DNA of 64,000 nucleotides from Thermoanaerobaculia bacterium (GCA_017883205.1 JADGNZ010000021.1:1-64000), one strand, 5' to 3'. Shown: positions 26,443-36,145, counted from the first letter of the stretch. Translations and numbers: made by a program. The notes: generated by a model from the sequence alone, not told the origin.

Positions 26443-26604
26443 GATCGAAATGATAGCGCTCCAGCTCCCCTGCTGTTCAAGTCGGAAGGAGCAGGCGAGA
26501 CGCCTGCGGTCCCAGGGAGCCCCTCTATCTACCCGATGTAGAATGGCGCGCCCGACGCATGCTGCACACGCAAATCGGCCGGCTTCTCCAGGACAGGAGA
26601 CTAC

Positions 26605-28983
26605 ATGAGCGCTGTCGAAAAGGATTACATCGCCCCGGTTCCCGCACCGGCCCCGTTTGAGCCTTACATCCCGGCAGCGACGATAATGCGGGAGCTGACG
26701 CCGTTGCCGATCATCGTCGGCACGATTCTCGGCATGATCTTCGGCGCAGCGTCGCTCTACCTCGTGCTGAAGGTCGGCCTGACGGTTAGCGCTTCGATCC
26801 CGGTCGCCGTCCTCTCCATCACCTTCTTCCGGATCCTCTCGAAGCTCGGCGGACGCGACGCCACCATCCTGGAGAACAACATCGTGCAGACGGCCGGCTC
26901 GGCCGGTGAGTCGATTGCGTTCGGCGTCGGCGTCACCATGCCGGCCATCCTCATCCTCGGTTTTGACCTCGAGTTCACGCGCGTGATGCTCGTCGCCGTT
27001 CTCGGCGGTCTCCTCGGCATCCTGATGATGATCCCGCTGCGCCGCGCCCTCATCGTCGCGCAACACGGCACTCTCAAGTACCCCGAAGGCACCGCGTGTG
27101 CCGAGGTGCTGAAAGCGGGTGCGTCGGAGGAGTCGATCGCGGCCGCCTCGGACAGCGCCAAAGCAGAGATGGCAAAGCTCGGCGGCCAGGCCACAAGTGC
27201 GAAGACGATCTTCGCCGGCTTCGGCATCGGCTTCATCTATAAAGCAATGAACGTCGCCTTCCGCTGGTGGAAGGACACGCCAGAACGTGTATTCGGAGCG
27301 CCGTTCGCGGCTGGCTCTGTCTCAGCCGAGATCTCGCCTGAGCTCCTCGGCGTCGGCTACATCATCGGGCCGCGCATCGCCTCGATCATGTGCGCCGGCG
27401 GTGTGCTCGCCTATCTGGTGCTCATCCCTGCGATCAAGTTCTTCGGCGCAGGCCTTGCGGCGCCGCTCGCACCCGAAGCGACGCGGCTGATCAAGGACAT
27501 GTCGCCGAACGCGATCCGCAGCGCCTACATCCTTTACATCGGCGCCGGGGCCGTGGCCGCGGGCGGGATCATCTCGATGCTCCGTTCGCTACCGACGATC
27601 TGGCACGGTCTGAAGGAAGGGCTGAAGGACATGCGTGGCGGCAGCGCTGCGCGGGAGGGGATGGTCCGCACGGACCGCGACCTTTCGATGAAGCTCGTGC
27701 TCATCGGCAGCTTCGCGCTCGTGGCCATCATCGCACTGGCCAGCCCGCTGTACCACGGCGGCACCGGCGTGATGGCGCGCGTCATGGCGGCGATCCTGAT
27801 CGTCGTCCTTGGCTTCCTCTTCGTCACCGTGTCATCGAGGCTCACCGGCGAGATCGGCTCGTCATCGAATCCGATCTCCGGCATGACCGTGGCCACGCTT
27901 CTCATCACCTGCCTGGTCTTCCTCGTGATCGGCTGGACCGGGTCGACGTACTACGTCACGGCGCTGTCGATCGGCGCGATCGTCTGCATCGCCTCGTCGA
28001 ATGGCGGCACAACGTCGCAGGACCTCAAGACCGGCTACCTCGTCGGCTCGACGCCGAAATATCAGCAGATCGCCATCCTCATTGGTGCACTCGCCTCGGC
28101 GCTCGTGCTCGGACCGCTGCTCCTCATGCTCAACAACAACGGCAGCGTCGTGCTGCCGCGCATCAGCTCCGAACCGTCGACCGGTGAAGAGGGCGCGCCG
28201 CTCAAGCAGATCGAGAACTGGGCCCCGGGGCTGCACGCTGATCCATCGCTCCTGCCAACGCTGTCGCACAGGAACTATGAGGGGAAGGATTTCCTCGTCT
28301 GGCACTACACGCCCGCGGGCGGAGCATCCGCGCAGGAGCTCCTCGTCGACCCGAGCGGCACGCCGCAGTTCCTCGTCGACCCGGCGATCAACGGCACGCA
28401 CAAGTTCCTGGCCAACGGCAAACTGGCGCCGAAGAAGTTCGACGCGCCAAAGGCCACGCTGATGTCGTACATCATCAAAGGCATTCTCAACCGCCAGCTT
28501 CCGTGGGGCCTCGTGCTCCTCGGCGTGATGATCTCGCTGGTACTGGAGATGTCCGGCATCCCCTCACTCGCGTTTGCGGTGGGCGTTTATCTGCCACTGT
28601 CGTCATCGAGCCCCATCTTCATCGGCGGCATGATCCGCTGGTTGTCGGACCTGTACGTGCGCAAGAAGTTCAAGGACGCGAGCCTGACCGAGGAGCAACT
28701 CGTGGCCGAAGGCGACAAGAGCCCCGGCGTGCTGATGGCCTCTGGGTACATCGCCGGCGGCGCGATCGCTGGGATACTGATTGCCTTCATCGCCGGCCTG
28801 CAGGACAAGGTGGCCTGGGTGACGAACTTTAACGCCAGCCTCGACAAGTTCGCCGAAAAGAACCCGTTCGTTTCCGGCGCACACTCCGACCTCTTGTCGT
28901 GCGTCCCGTTCATTTTCCTGATCCTGCTTCTGTACCTCGTGGGCCGCGAAATTCTGATGGCGCCGAAAACGCGTAGCACGTGA
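26605..28983 (+). CDS. OPT-family oligopeptide transporter
   Basis: This encodes a 792-residue inner-membrane protein of the oligopeptide transporter family, with about 15 hydrophobic segments. Family features are RELTPLPIIVGTILGMIFGAASLYLVLKVGLTVSASIPVAV split across the first segments, the conserved GTLKYPEGTACAEVLKAG and the LPWGLVLLGVMI region. A periplasmic or cytoplasmic loop sits at ~505-620. Proton-coupled uptake of short peptides, or of metal chelates in some relatives, is the family role. AGGAGA lies ahead of the ATG. A clear terminator follows the stop. Confidence 0.93.
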   Translation: MSAVEKDYIAPVPAPAPFEPYIPAATIMRELTPLPIIVGTILGMIFGAASLYLVLKVGLTVSASIPVAVLSITFFRILSKLGGRDATILENNIVQTAGSAGESIAFGVGVTMPAILILGFDLEFTRVMLVAVLGGLLGILMMIPLRRALIVAQHGTLKYPEGTACAEVLKAGASEESIAAASDSAKAEMAKLGGQATSAKTIFAGFGIGFIYKAMNVAFRWWKDTPERVFGAPFAAGSVSAEISPELLGVGYIIGPRIASIMCAGGVLAYLVLIPAIKFFGAGLAAPLAPEATRLIKDMSPNAIRSAYILYIGAGAVAAGGIISMLRSLPTIWHGLKEGLKDMRGGSAAREGMVRTDRDLSMKLVLIGSFALVAIIALASPLYHGGTGVMARVMAAILIVVLGFLFVTVSSRLTGEIGSSSNPISGMTVATLLITCLVFLVIGWTGSTYYVTALSIGAIVCIASSNGGTTSQDLKTGYLVGSTPKYQQIAILIGALASALVLGPLLLMLNNNGSVVLPRISSEPSTGEEGAPLKQIENWAPGLHADPSLLPTLSHRNYEGKDFLVWHYTPAGGASAQELLVDPSGTPQFLVDPAINGTHKFLANGKLAPKKFDAPKATLMSYIIKGILNRQLPWGLVLLGVMISLVLEMSGIPSLAFAVGVYLPLSSSSPIFIGGMIRWLSDLYVRKKFKDASLTEEQLVAEGDKSPGVLMASGYIAGGAIAGILIAFIAGLQDKVAWVTNFNASLDKFAEKNPFVSGAHSDLLSCVPFIFLILLLYLVGREILMAPKTRST

Positions 28984-29007
28984 TCGATTCTTTTCGCACA
29001 TTCGTTG

Positions 29008-29036
29008 AACGGCGGCCCTTCGAGGCCGCCGTTTTT
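29008..29036 (+). terminator. Intrinsic terminator after OPT transporter
   Basis: A 10-bp perfect stem, AACGGCGGCC and GGCCGCCGTT, encloses a 6-base loop and ends in a TTTTT tract at 29032-29036. It lies 25 bases after the transporter stop. A longer frame for the next gene that begins at 29005 would run through this hairpin, which argues for the later ATG at 29065. Confidence 0.9.
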
Positions 29037-29064
29037 CGTTAACGCGGTATCCTTTGCCGGTCCA

Positions 29065-32000
29065 ATGGAACCTCTTGGCTGCGTGGTTTTTCTCGTCGCG
29101 GTCTTTGCGCTGATCACATTTGTGGTGGCGATTCGCGCGTCCGGCCGGGCAGGTGAGGCGACGAAGGAAGTCGCTGAGTTGAAGCGCCGCCTCGAGCGCA
29201 TGTCGCAACGGGTGTCGCACGCGGAGAGTGCCGCGGCCGGTTTTGCGGACGAGGACCTGCGGCCAGCGCCTGCCGCGGAGGGCGGCCGCAAGGTTCCGGA
29301 GCCGATGCCCGCGTGGACTCACGCCGCCGCTCACGACGGTATCGCGCCGATTGTTCCCGAGGTGCCTCAGCAGCCCGCGCCTCTGCTTCCTGAGCCAGCT
29401 CCGATCGTTGTTCCATCCGTCGCCGCCTTCACCGCGAAAGCGCCTGAACCGGTAGCCGTCGTTGACGAAGCGATTTCTGAGCGCGAACCTCCGAGGGCAA
29501 CACAGCCTCTACCTCCTCCCACACCCCACCCCCCACGCCCCACACCCCCGCCAAAGAAACCCTTCGACTGGGAGTCGCTCATCGGCGTGAAACTCTTCTC
29601 GTGGATCGCCGGAATCGCGCTCGTTCTGGCCGCGCTCTTTTTCCTCAGTTACTCCGTCGAACATGGCTGGCTCAGCCCGCCGGTGCGCGCGTCGCTCGGC
29701 CTGCTGACCGGCGTGGCGCTGCTGCTCGTGTGCGAGCTGCGTGTGGCGCGCAATTACGCCTTCACGGCGAACGCGATGGACGGCGCCGGCATCGCGATCC
29801 TTTACGCCACACTGTTCGCCATCCACGCGCTCTGGCATCTGCTGCCGGCTGCTGCCGTCTTCGCGTTGATGCTGCTCGTGACGGCAATCGCGGTCCTGCT
29901 ATCGATCCGGCGCGACTCCGTCTTCATCGCGCTGCTCGGACTCGTCGGCGGCTTCGCCACCCCGGCGTTGCTTTCGACGGGCGAGAACAAGCCGATCGCC
30001 CTTTTCTCGTATCTGCTGCTGCTGAACGTCGGCTTGATGTGGGTGGCCATCCGACGACGCTGGCCGCTGCTGACAGCGCTGAGCGTCCTCTTCACCGTGA
30101 TCTATGAATGGGGATGGATCGGCAAGTTCCTGACCGGTTCGCAGCTTCCTCTTGCAGTCGCGATCTTCACCGTTTTCGCCGCGGCTGCTGCAGCCTCGCT
30201 GTGGATGCGGCGACGCGCCGACGCCGAGCAGGGACGTTTTGATCTCGTCGCCATTTCATCAGCCGGCCTGCCGATCCTCTTCGCGATCTACGTTGCAGCG
30301 GTGGCGAACTACGGTGTTCAGTACAACGTCCTCTTTACGTTCCTTTTGCTGATCACGTCGGGGCTTTCCGTGATCGCGATCGTTCGCGGTCCCGCCTGGC
30401 TGCATCTTCTCGGCGGAGGCACGATCGCCCTGGTTCTCCTCGTATGGCGCGTGTCGTCCTACACACCGCAGGCATGGCCGGCGATCCTGACGTGGGTTGC
30501 AGGATTCGTCGTCGTTCAACTCGTGCTGTCGTACTTCGCCCCAAACCCGCGCAGAGTTCTCGTCCCGCTCCTGCTCCTGATTCTGCCAACTCTCGCGGCG
30601 ACGCCGATTCCTGCAGCCGCACCCTTGCTTCTCTTCGGCACGCTCTTCGTGCTGGTCGCGCTCATCGCCGCCTACGCCTTCCTTCACCAGGCGGGCGAAG
30701 CGTATGCCGTGGCGGCGTTCCTTGCCATCGTGACCGAAGGTGTGTGGTCGGCTGAAAACATCACGCCGGCGAATCTAACAACTGCGCTTCTCATCTACGC
30801 CGCCTTCGCCCTGCTTTTCATCGGCGTTCCGGTCATCGGACGCCGTTTCGGCCGCGAGATCGTTTCGCAGCGAACGATGCTGCTGCTCGTGCTCGGATCG
30901 ATCGCGATTCTCTTCTTCCTCGCCGTGGGAAGCGTGGCTTCGTACGCGCTTTGGGCGCTGGCGGTTCTTCTCGTCATCATCAACGCGGGTGCAATTGCCG
31001 AGGCTCGGAAGAAGGCACATGCCGTGCTGGCGGCTGCCGCAATCGTTCTTTCGTGGATCGTCATCACCACCTGGTGCGCCTCGGCGATGACTGCCGCGAA
31101 CCTCGTGGCCGTATTGTCCGTGATCGGCGGCTTCGCGCTGCTGGCTGTCGGAGGCGGGGTCTGGCTGAGCCGCGGGGCGGACGAAGACGCGGGGACGACG
31201 TATCTCGGACTCATCGGACATCTCTTTCTCCTCGTCATCGCGACACAACCTGCGTTGGCCTTCCCGCCATGGCCGTTGTTCGCGGTGTTGTTTGTGCTCG
31301 ATCTCGCCATCGGCGTTGCCGTGATCTACCTGCGCCGCGCCAGTCTCATGGCATCCGCGATGGCCGCTTCGCAGATCGTGCTGATGGCGTGGGCGGCGAA
31401 TACGAAGGCAGCGCCCTGGCCGGTCGTCGCAATCGGTGCTGCGATTGCGGTCTGCGCGATGGCGCTGGTCTGGTTCAGGATCGACCGGCGTTTTGCCGTC
31501 GCCGCGCTGATCGCGCTCTTCCTCGGCGACTTCGTTCTCATCATCGCGGGCTACGACGCGAGCACACCGCTCTTCGCATCGCTGCTGGCCGCTCATCTGG
31601 CGATCGGAATCGCGATTCTCGCCGTGACGTGGCTGACCGAGTGGCACGAGCTGTCCGTTGTCGCGGTAGCCGTACTGGCAGCCGCTACTGTGCTTGCCCG
31701 CACCTCGACGCCCGGAACGCGACTCACGTTCGCTGGCGCGATCTACGCGATCTTCATCGTCTATCCGCTCCTGCTCGGCGGCAGAGCGAAGCGCTCGTTG
31801 TATCCGTATCTCGCGGCCGTGCTGGCGAGCGTGCCGTTCTTCATCGTGGCACGCGACGCGGTCCGGGACGCCGGCTACAACTACGCGATCGGCGTTCTGC
31901 CTCTGTTCCAGGCGGCGTTGATGCTTCTCCTTCTGTGGCGTTTGCTGCGCGCCGAGCCGGCTACCGAGCGCCTGCTTTCGCGATTGGCGCTCGTGGCCGG

Positions 32001-32712
32001 GGCGGCGCTCGCCTTCATCACCGTCGCCATTCCGCTGCAACTCTCAAGGCAGTGGATCACGATCGTATGGGCGCTCGAAGCGGCGGCGCTGATCTGGCTC
32101 TTCCGGCGTATCGCTTACCGCGGTCTGCTGATCTGGTCAGGCGCACTCTTCGCCGCGGTCTTCGTCCGGCTGCTCTTCGGCGACGACGTCTTCGTACACA
32201 CCGCCAGCCGCCTGCCAATCGTCAACTGGTACCTCTACACTTACCTCGTGAGCGCCGCGGCGTTCTTTGCGGCGGCGCGGCTGTTGCCGGATTCCGAGAC
32301 GAGGCGATACGCGTTCGCGCGGCCGGTTCTGAGCTCCGCCGGCACGATCCTGCTGTTCTTCCTAGTCAACATCGAGATCGCCGATTTCTACTCGACCGGT
32401 TCGGTGCTGACGTTCAACTTCTTCTCGTCGTCGCTGGCGCAGGATCTGAGTTACACGATCGCCTGGGCGGTGTTCGCCGTGGCGATGCTGATCACCGGCC
32501 TTTTTGTGCACAGCCGCGCGACGCGGATTGCAGCGATCATCCTGCTGCTCGTCACGGTGCTGAAGTGCTTCCTGCACGATCTTGCGCGCCTCGGCGGTCT
32601 TTACCGCGTCGGCTCTCTCCTCGGGCTGACCATTTCGTTGCTTCTCGTCGGGGTGCTGCTGCAGAAGTTCGTGATCCGGAAGGCAGCCCCTCCGACCGGG
32701 GAGGCGGCGTGA
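29065..32712 (+). CDS. DUF2339 multi-pass membrane protein
   Basis: This encodes 1215 residues. A first transmembrane segment (MEPLGCVVFLVAVFALITFVV) is followed by a short coiled coil (EATKEVAELKRRLERMSQRV), a Pro/Ala-rich linker to about 170, the marker KPFDWESLIGVKLFSWIAGIAL and then some 28-30 hydrophobic helices to the end. This is the DUF2339 layout. Function is unknown; the size and topology suggest a membrane transport or envelope role. Its stop overlaps the start of the DUF3999-like gene (GTGA), a pairing seen in other bacteria and probably functional. Confidence 0.88.
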   Translation: MEPLGCVVFLVAVFALITFVVAIRASGRAGEATKEVAELKRRLERMSQRVSHAESAAAGFADEDLRPAPAAEGGRKVPEPMPAWTHAAAHDGIAPIVPEVPQQPAPLLPEPAPIVVPSVAAFTAKAPEPVAVVDEAISEREPPRATQPLPPPTPHPPRPTPPPKKPFDWESLIGVKLFSWIAGIALVLAALFFLSYSVEHGWLSPPVRASLGLLTGVALLLVCELRVARNYAFTANAMDGAGIAILYATLFAIHALWHLLPAAAVFALMLLVTAIAVLLSIRRDSVFIALLGLVGGFATPALLSTGENKPIALFSYLLLLNVGLMWVAIRRRWPLLTALSVLFTVIYEWGWIGKFLTGSQLPLAVAIFTVFAAAAAASLWMRRRADAEQGRFDLVAISSAGLPILFAIYVAAVANYGVQYNVLFTFLLLITSGLSVIAIVRGPAWLHLLGGGTIALVLLVWRVSSYTPQAWPAILTWVAGFVVVQLVLSYFAPNPRRVLVPLLLLILPTLAATPIPAAAPLLLFGTLFVLVALIAAYAFLHQAGEAYAVAAFLAIVTEGVWSAENITPANLTTALLIYAAFALLFIGVPVIGRRFGREIVSQRTMLLLVLGSIAILFFLAVGSVASYALWALAVLLVIINAGAIAEARKKAHAVLAAAAIVLSWIVITTWCASAMTAANLVAVLSVIGGFALLAVGGGVWLSRGADEDAGTTYLGLIGHLFLLVIATQPALAFPPWPLFAVLFVLDLAIGVAVIYLRRASLMASAMAASQIVLMAWAANTKAAPWPVVAIGAAIAVCAMALVWFRIDRRFAVAALIALFLGDFVLIIAGYDASTPLFASLLAAHLAIGIAILAVTWLTEWHELSVVAVAVLAAATVLARTSTPGTRLTFAGAIYAIFIVYPLLLGGRAKRSLYPYLAAVLASVPFFIVARDAVRDAGYNYAIGVLPLFQAALMLLLLWRLLRAEPATERLLSRLALVAGAALAFITVAIPLQLSRQWITIVWALEAAALIWLFRRIAYRGLLIWSGALFAAVFVRLLFGDDVFVHTASRLPIVNWYLYTYLVSAAAFFAAARLLPDSETRRYAFARPVLSSAGTILLFFLVNIEIADFYSTGSVLTFNFFSSSLAQDLSYTIAWAVFAVAMLITGLFVHSRATRIAAIILLLVTVLKCFLHDLARLGGLYRVGSLLGLTISLLLVGVLLQKFVIRKAAPPTGEAA

Positions 32713-33533
32713 TCGCGGCGGCGTTTCTGCTGGCCGCGCTGACGTTGCCCGAGGTGCCGGCGGGTGCGCCGGTCGACCGCGGCGAGTTCCTCTACGCACG
32801 GCCTCTCGGCACCATCCCAGCCGGCATCGTCTTACTCACGCTCGATGCTCACGTTCTGCTGCGGAGTCACGCGCTTCAGGACGTGCGGATGGTCGACGCG
32901 AAGAGCAATCAGGTGCCTTACCTCGTCGTGCCGCTGCCGGCGCCAACGATCGTCTCGCTTTCGATTCCGCCCGCTACCCGTGAAGGGAAGCAATCCGTCT
33001 ACAGACTGACACTTCCATACGAGTCCTTACCCGATGGCACGGAGCTGGAGCTGACTACGAGCGCCGACGTGTTCGAGCGAGACGTCGTTCTGCGCCGTCC
33101 GCTTGATGAGAGCCGCGGCCGCGAGGCTACGGTGATCGATCGAGTGAGTTGGAAAAGTTCGCCTTCGCTGCGAACCAATCTCACGAGCGGACGCGCGATC
33201 GAAGTGGTCGTCGATGAAGGCGACAACGCGCCGCTGCCGATCGTCTCCGCGAAGCTGCGGCTGCCCAGCTTCGCTCTCCGATTCGTCAGCCCCGGGAGGC
33301 CGTTAGCGCTGCTGTACGGCAATTCATCGATCGCCGCGCCACGCTACGACCTCGCGCTCATTTCATCGCAGCTCGTTGGACAGCCCGCGCGTTTGATCGC
33401 GCTCACCGGAGAACCTTCGGCCGAACCGCCGGCGAAGCATCGGGAGTCGCGCCTTTTCGGGATCGCGATCGGCGTGGCCGCCGCCGTTCTGCTGATCGTG
33501 CTGGGACGCCTCGTCAGCGCGCAGCGGTCCTGA
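32709..33533 (+). CDS. DUF3999-like exported membrane protein
   Basis: This encodes 274 residues with an N-terminal signal (IAAAFLLAALTLPEVPAG), a beta-rich exported part (YARPLGTIPAGIVLLTLDAHVLL, LQDVRMVDAKSNQVPYLVVPLP) and one C-terminal membrane helix (GIAIGVAAAVLLIVLGRLV). The VRMVDAKSNQVPY stretch and the position after a DUF2339 gene point to the DUF3999 group. The start is GTG at 32709, overlapping the upstream stop. Its end overlaps the opposing membrane-protein gene by 20 bases. Role unknown. Confidence 0.78.
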   Translation: MIAAAFLLAALTLPEVPAGAPVDRGEFLYARPLGTIPAGIVLLTLDAHVLLRSHALQDVRMVDAKSNQVPYLVVPLPAPTIVSLSIPPATREGKQSVYRLTLPYESLPDGTELELTTSADVFERDVVLRRPLDESRGREATVIDRVSWKSSPSLRTNLTSGRAIEVVVDEGDNAPLPIVSAKLRLPSFALRFVSPGRPLALLYGNSSIAAPRYDLALISSQLVGQPARLIALTGEPSAEPPAKHRESRLFGIAIGVAAAVLLIVLGRLVSAQRS

Positions 33534-33870
33534 AGAACCGAGTGCGCTCGGCAAGGCTCCACGTGGTGGCGACGCGGCGCGCCGTCCATCGAGGGATCGA
33601 GCGCGCAAGCCAGAGATAGGCGATCAGCATCACGTTCAACCCGACCACGACCATCAGCGAATCGCCGCGGTCGAGGAAGGGGACGTGCACGCCCGGAACG
33701 CGAAGAAAAAGCCCGTCGACGCAGACGAGGAGCAGGAAATCGACGGTGTCGCGAACGCTCGCGCGTCGGCGTGCCCTTGCGACGACGACACGCGAATCGA
33801 TAACGACGGGAGGGGGTACGGCGGCGTCTGAAACGCCGGGTAGCAGAGTGCGTCGAACGGGCTTCTCCAT
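33514..33870 (-). CDS. Small membrane protein of unknown function
   Basis: This encodes 118 residues with one or two membrane segments (TVDFLLLVCVDGLFLRVPG and LMVVVGLNVMLIAYLWLA) after a basic Pro/Val-rich N-terminus. I do not recognise the family. The start at MEKPVRR is chosen because the frame further upstream enters the terminal inverted repeat of the 33.9-34.7 kb element. The last 20 bases overlap the end of the opposing DUF3999-like gene. Confidence 0.55.
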   Translation of the reverse strand: MEKPVRRTLLPGVSDAAVPPPVVIDSRVVVARARRRASVRDTVDFLLLVCVDGLFLRVPGVHVPFLDRGDSLMVVVGLNVMLIAYLWLARSIPRWTARRVATTWSLAERTRFFRTAAR

Positions 33871-33940
33871 CGCAATGTGTTCGACGCGCAGGGGAGGTGC
33901 GTTATTCCAAATAACCGATTTCACGGGTGTCGTAGAGACG

Positions 33941-34693
33941 AGGGGGTCGGGGGTCGGAGTGAGGGGTTGCTGAGCTGCCTGTGTTACTGGGTAGCGCGTC
34001 AACTAACGTCAACGTAATGAGCAGGTTAAAGGAGAGTTCGGTCGAACTCAACGTCCCTGGTCCAGCAACACATCGACTTGGTCAGTCGACCAGGTGTTCC
34101 TGGCTCCCCAACCACATTCACTTGGTCAGTCGACCAGTTGGTCCTGGTTCCCCAACCACATTCACCTGGTCAGTCGACCAAGTGTTCCTGGTTCCCCAAC
34201 CATATTCACCTGGTCAGTCAACCAGGTGCTTTTGGTTCCCCAACCACATTCACTTAGTCAGTCGACCAGGTGCTCCCGGTCCGCAACCTCATTCACCTGG
34301 TCAGTCGACCAGGTGCTCCCGGTCCGCAACCTCATTCACCTGGTCAGTCGACCAAGTACTCCCGGTCCGCAACCTCATTCACTTGGTCAGCGACCAGGTG
34401 CTTCTGGTTCCCAACCACATTCACTTGGTCAGTCGACCAAGTGCTTCTGGTCCGCAACCTCATCGACGTGGTCAGTCGACCAGGTCCTCCTGGTCCGCAA
34501 CCTCATCGACGGGGTCGGTCAACCGGGACCTCCTGGTCCGCAACCTCATCGACGGGGTCGGTCAACCGGGACCTCCTGGTCCGCAACCTCAAATGGCCTC
34601 AACTTGTAATCTGAAACCTCAACAAAGTGGCTAAGCAACCGAGCAATTCGGCAACCCACCAGCCTTACTCCGACCCCCGACTCCCGACCCCCT
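33941..34693. repeat. Composite repeat element with flanking inverted repeats
   Basis: AGGGGGTCGGGGGTCGGAGT (33941-33960) recurs inverted at 34667-34693 with one 7-base insertion. Between these arms lies a 12-unit tandem array. The element fills nearly all of the 830-base gap between the membrane-protein start and the DUF5666 gene end, stopping 9 bases short of the latter. No transposase or other gene is inside; open frames are repeat products. Confidence 0.7.
34078..34600. repeat. Tandem array, 12 palindromic units of 43-44 bp
   Basis: The core GGTCAGTCGACC or a variant begins at 34080, 34124, 34168, 34212, 34256, 34299, 34342, 34385, 34427, 34470, 34513 and 34556. The period drifts from 44 to 42-43. 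Each core can form a hairpin, at best CCTGGTC/GACCAGG around AGTC. One unit uses CTTGG with matching CCAAG. The remainder of each unit is TCCTGGTTCCCCAACCACAT in early copies and CCCGGTCCGCAACCTCAT later. The last two units are the most divergent (GGTCGGTCAACC). Confidence 0.92.
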
Positions 34694-34701
34694 AAAAGCG
34701 C

Positions 34702-35979
34702 CTACCGAATCCTCACCGTCTGCGCGATGTAGTTTCCATCTCCGTCACGATAGGCCTTGATCACGACCGAGTCGCCGGCGCGGAGTCTGGCGGCGGTCGA
34801 CAACGTGCCCGCTTTGGTGCGGATGGGCAGGTCATCGAGCGCGTAGACGCGCGTGATCAACCGGTCGTTCTGCGTGTCGCGCAGCACGAGTTGCGGGCTG
34901 TCGGCGAGAGTCTGCGTCACGATGCCGTAGATCGTCACAACGCCGAGGTCGGCTAACGAGCGCGCTGGGACGGTGTTGATCGAGGGTGCGGGCGCGGCTC
35001 CGTTTTCATCGGTGAAGCGCAGAGTCGTTGCCACAAACGTCGATCCCGTGTACGAGCCGCTGAGCTCGACCTGATCGCCTGCCTGCACGTCGCGCGCGCG
35101 AACCGGCTTGCCGTCGGGATCGGTAGCCGCGCGAAGATCGACCGCAACCGAGCCGCGGCCGCCATCGACCTGGATGACGTTATTGCCTCGATCGACGCGC
35201 GTCACGCGGCCGCTCAATGCACCGACACCATTCGATCGCGAGCCCGACTCCCGCGCGCTCTGCGTGACCTCGATCGATCGTGCGCTGAGGTCGGTTCCGG
35301 CGGCGCCAGCATCGATCTCAACACGAATCCGGTCGCCTACGTCGAGGTTCGAGATCCGATAGGTGTCGCCGTGATAGCGGACGGGTGTTCGTTGCGGCGT
35401 GCGCACGGTAAGCACTTCGCGTTGATCCGTCACGATGACCAGCCGTCCGGCCTCAGCGTTGATCTGCTGCAGGACGCCTTCGACACGGCCCGGGCGATCG
35501 GGGACGGTGCTCGGCCTCGTGCCTGATGCGGTTGGCGTCGAGACCGACATCGGCGTGCGAGTCTGTCCTACGCCCGTCTGCGGTGCCTCGACCGGCCGCC
35601 CGAGCAGGGTTATGCGCTCGGCGCGAACGACGTTCCCTCCGCCCGCGGTGCCACGCACCTCAATCCTGTCGCCAACACGGACGTTGTTGAAACCGCTGGA
35701 CCCCATGAAGATCTCCGGCGCGCCGTTGATCGTTCCGCCGAAGCCGTTGTACTGGGTCGACACCGAATCGGTGTCGATGGTGACCTGATCGCTGAGCGCA
35801 TCATCGGGAGTGACGATGATGCGGTCTCGACCGGTGATCGTGTCCGCAACCGTCCCGGTGATGCTCCCGCGTCCGCCTTCCTGCACGTCCGCACTCGTCC
35901 GCCAGACAGTACGATCCTGTCCAAAGGCGGCGACAGTAGTGAGCGCCACGAAGATGAAGACCGCTCGTATTTGTTTCAT
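34702..35979 (-). CDS. Exported DUF5666-type repeat protein
   Basis: This encodes 425 residues with a signal peptide (MKQIRAVFIFVALTTVAAFGQD). The mature part has four or five small beta-rich repeats of the DUF5666 kind, each with a pattern like GRVTRVDRGNNVIQVDGG followed by VRVGDRIEVRG or VQAGDQVELSG. They begin near 35, 165, 250, 345 and 380. Such domains resemble OB-type barrels; their ligand is unknown. The protein probably acts in the periplasm or outside. No operon partner is visible. Confidence 0.82.
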   Translation of the reverse strand: MKQIRAVFIFVALTTVAAFGQDRTVWRTSADVQEGGRGSITGTVADTITGRDRIIVTPDDALSDQVTIDTDSVSTQYNGFGGTINGAPEIFMGSSGFNNVRVGDRIEVRGTAGGGNVVRAERITLLGRPVEAPQTGVGQTRTPMSVSTPTASGTRPSTVPDRPGRVEGVLQQINAEAGRLVIVTDQREVLTVRTPQRTPVRYHGDTYRISNLDVGDRIRVEIDAGAAGTDLSARSIEVTQSARESGSRSNGVGALSGRVTRVDRGNNVIQVDGGRGSVAVDLRAATDPDGKPVRARDVQAGDQVELSGSYTGSTFVATTLRFTDENGAAPAPSINTVPARSLADLGVVTIYGIVTQTLADSPQLVLRDTQNDRLITRVYALDDLPIRTKAGTLSTAARLRAGDSVVIKAYRDGDGNYIAQTVRIR

Positions 35980-36038
35980 GGGTGCCTCCGGAAGCTGAGA
36001 TGGCGCAAGAGCGCTGCCAGTAACGGGTTGCAGGACGC

Positions 36039-36111
36039 AGAGATCAGGGATCAGAGATCAGGAAGAGGCTGGGGAGGTTCCTGATTCTCTGGTCTCTAGT
36101 CTCTGATCTCT
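36039..36111. repeat. GATCTCTGATC-family inverted repeat, copy 3
   Basis: AGAGATCAGGGATCAGAGAT on the left pairs with CTGATTCTCTGGTCTC and CTCTGATCTCTC on the right around a GGCTGGGGAGG centre. It sits in the gap between the guanine deaminase end and the DUF5666 gene start. Confidence 0.8.
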
Positions 36112-36145
36112 CACTCCAAGCGCGCAACCTCGACACCGCGCAACC

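Noticed and set aside
30951-32708. N-terminal extension of the DUF3999-like gene
   Set aside because: The frame overlaps the DUF2339 gene out of phase and is Arg-rich; the GTG at 32709 with GTGA coupling and a signal peptide fits better.
34078-34600. CRISPR array
   Set aside because: Units are contiguous with no unique spacers, the period drifts from 44 to 42, and no cas gene is in the window.
33981-34634. Repetitive proteins translated from the 43-44 bp array
   Set aside because: The period is not a multiple of three, so each unit is read in a different frame; several overlapping frames are open only because the repeat lacks stops.
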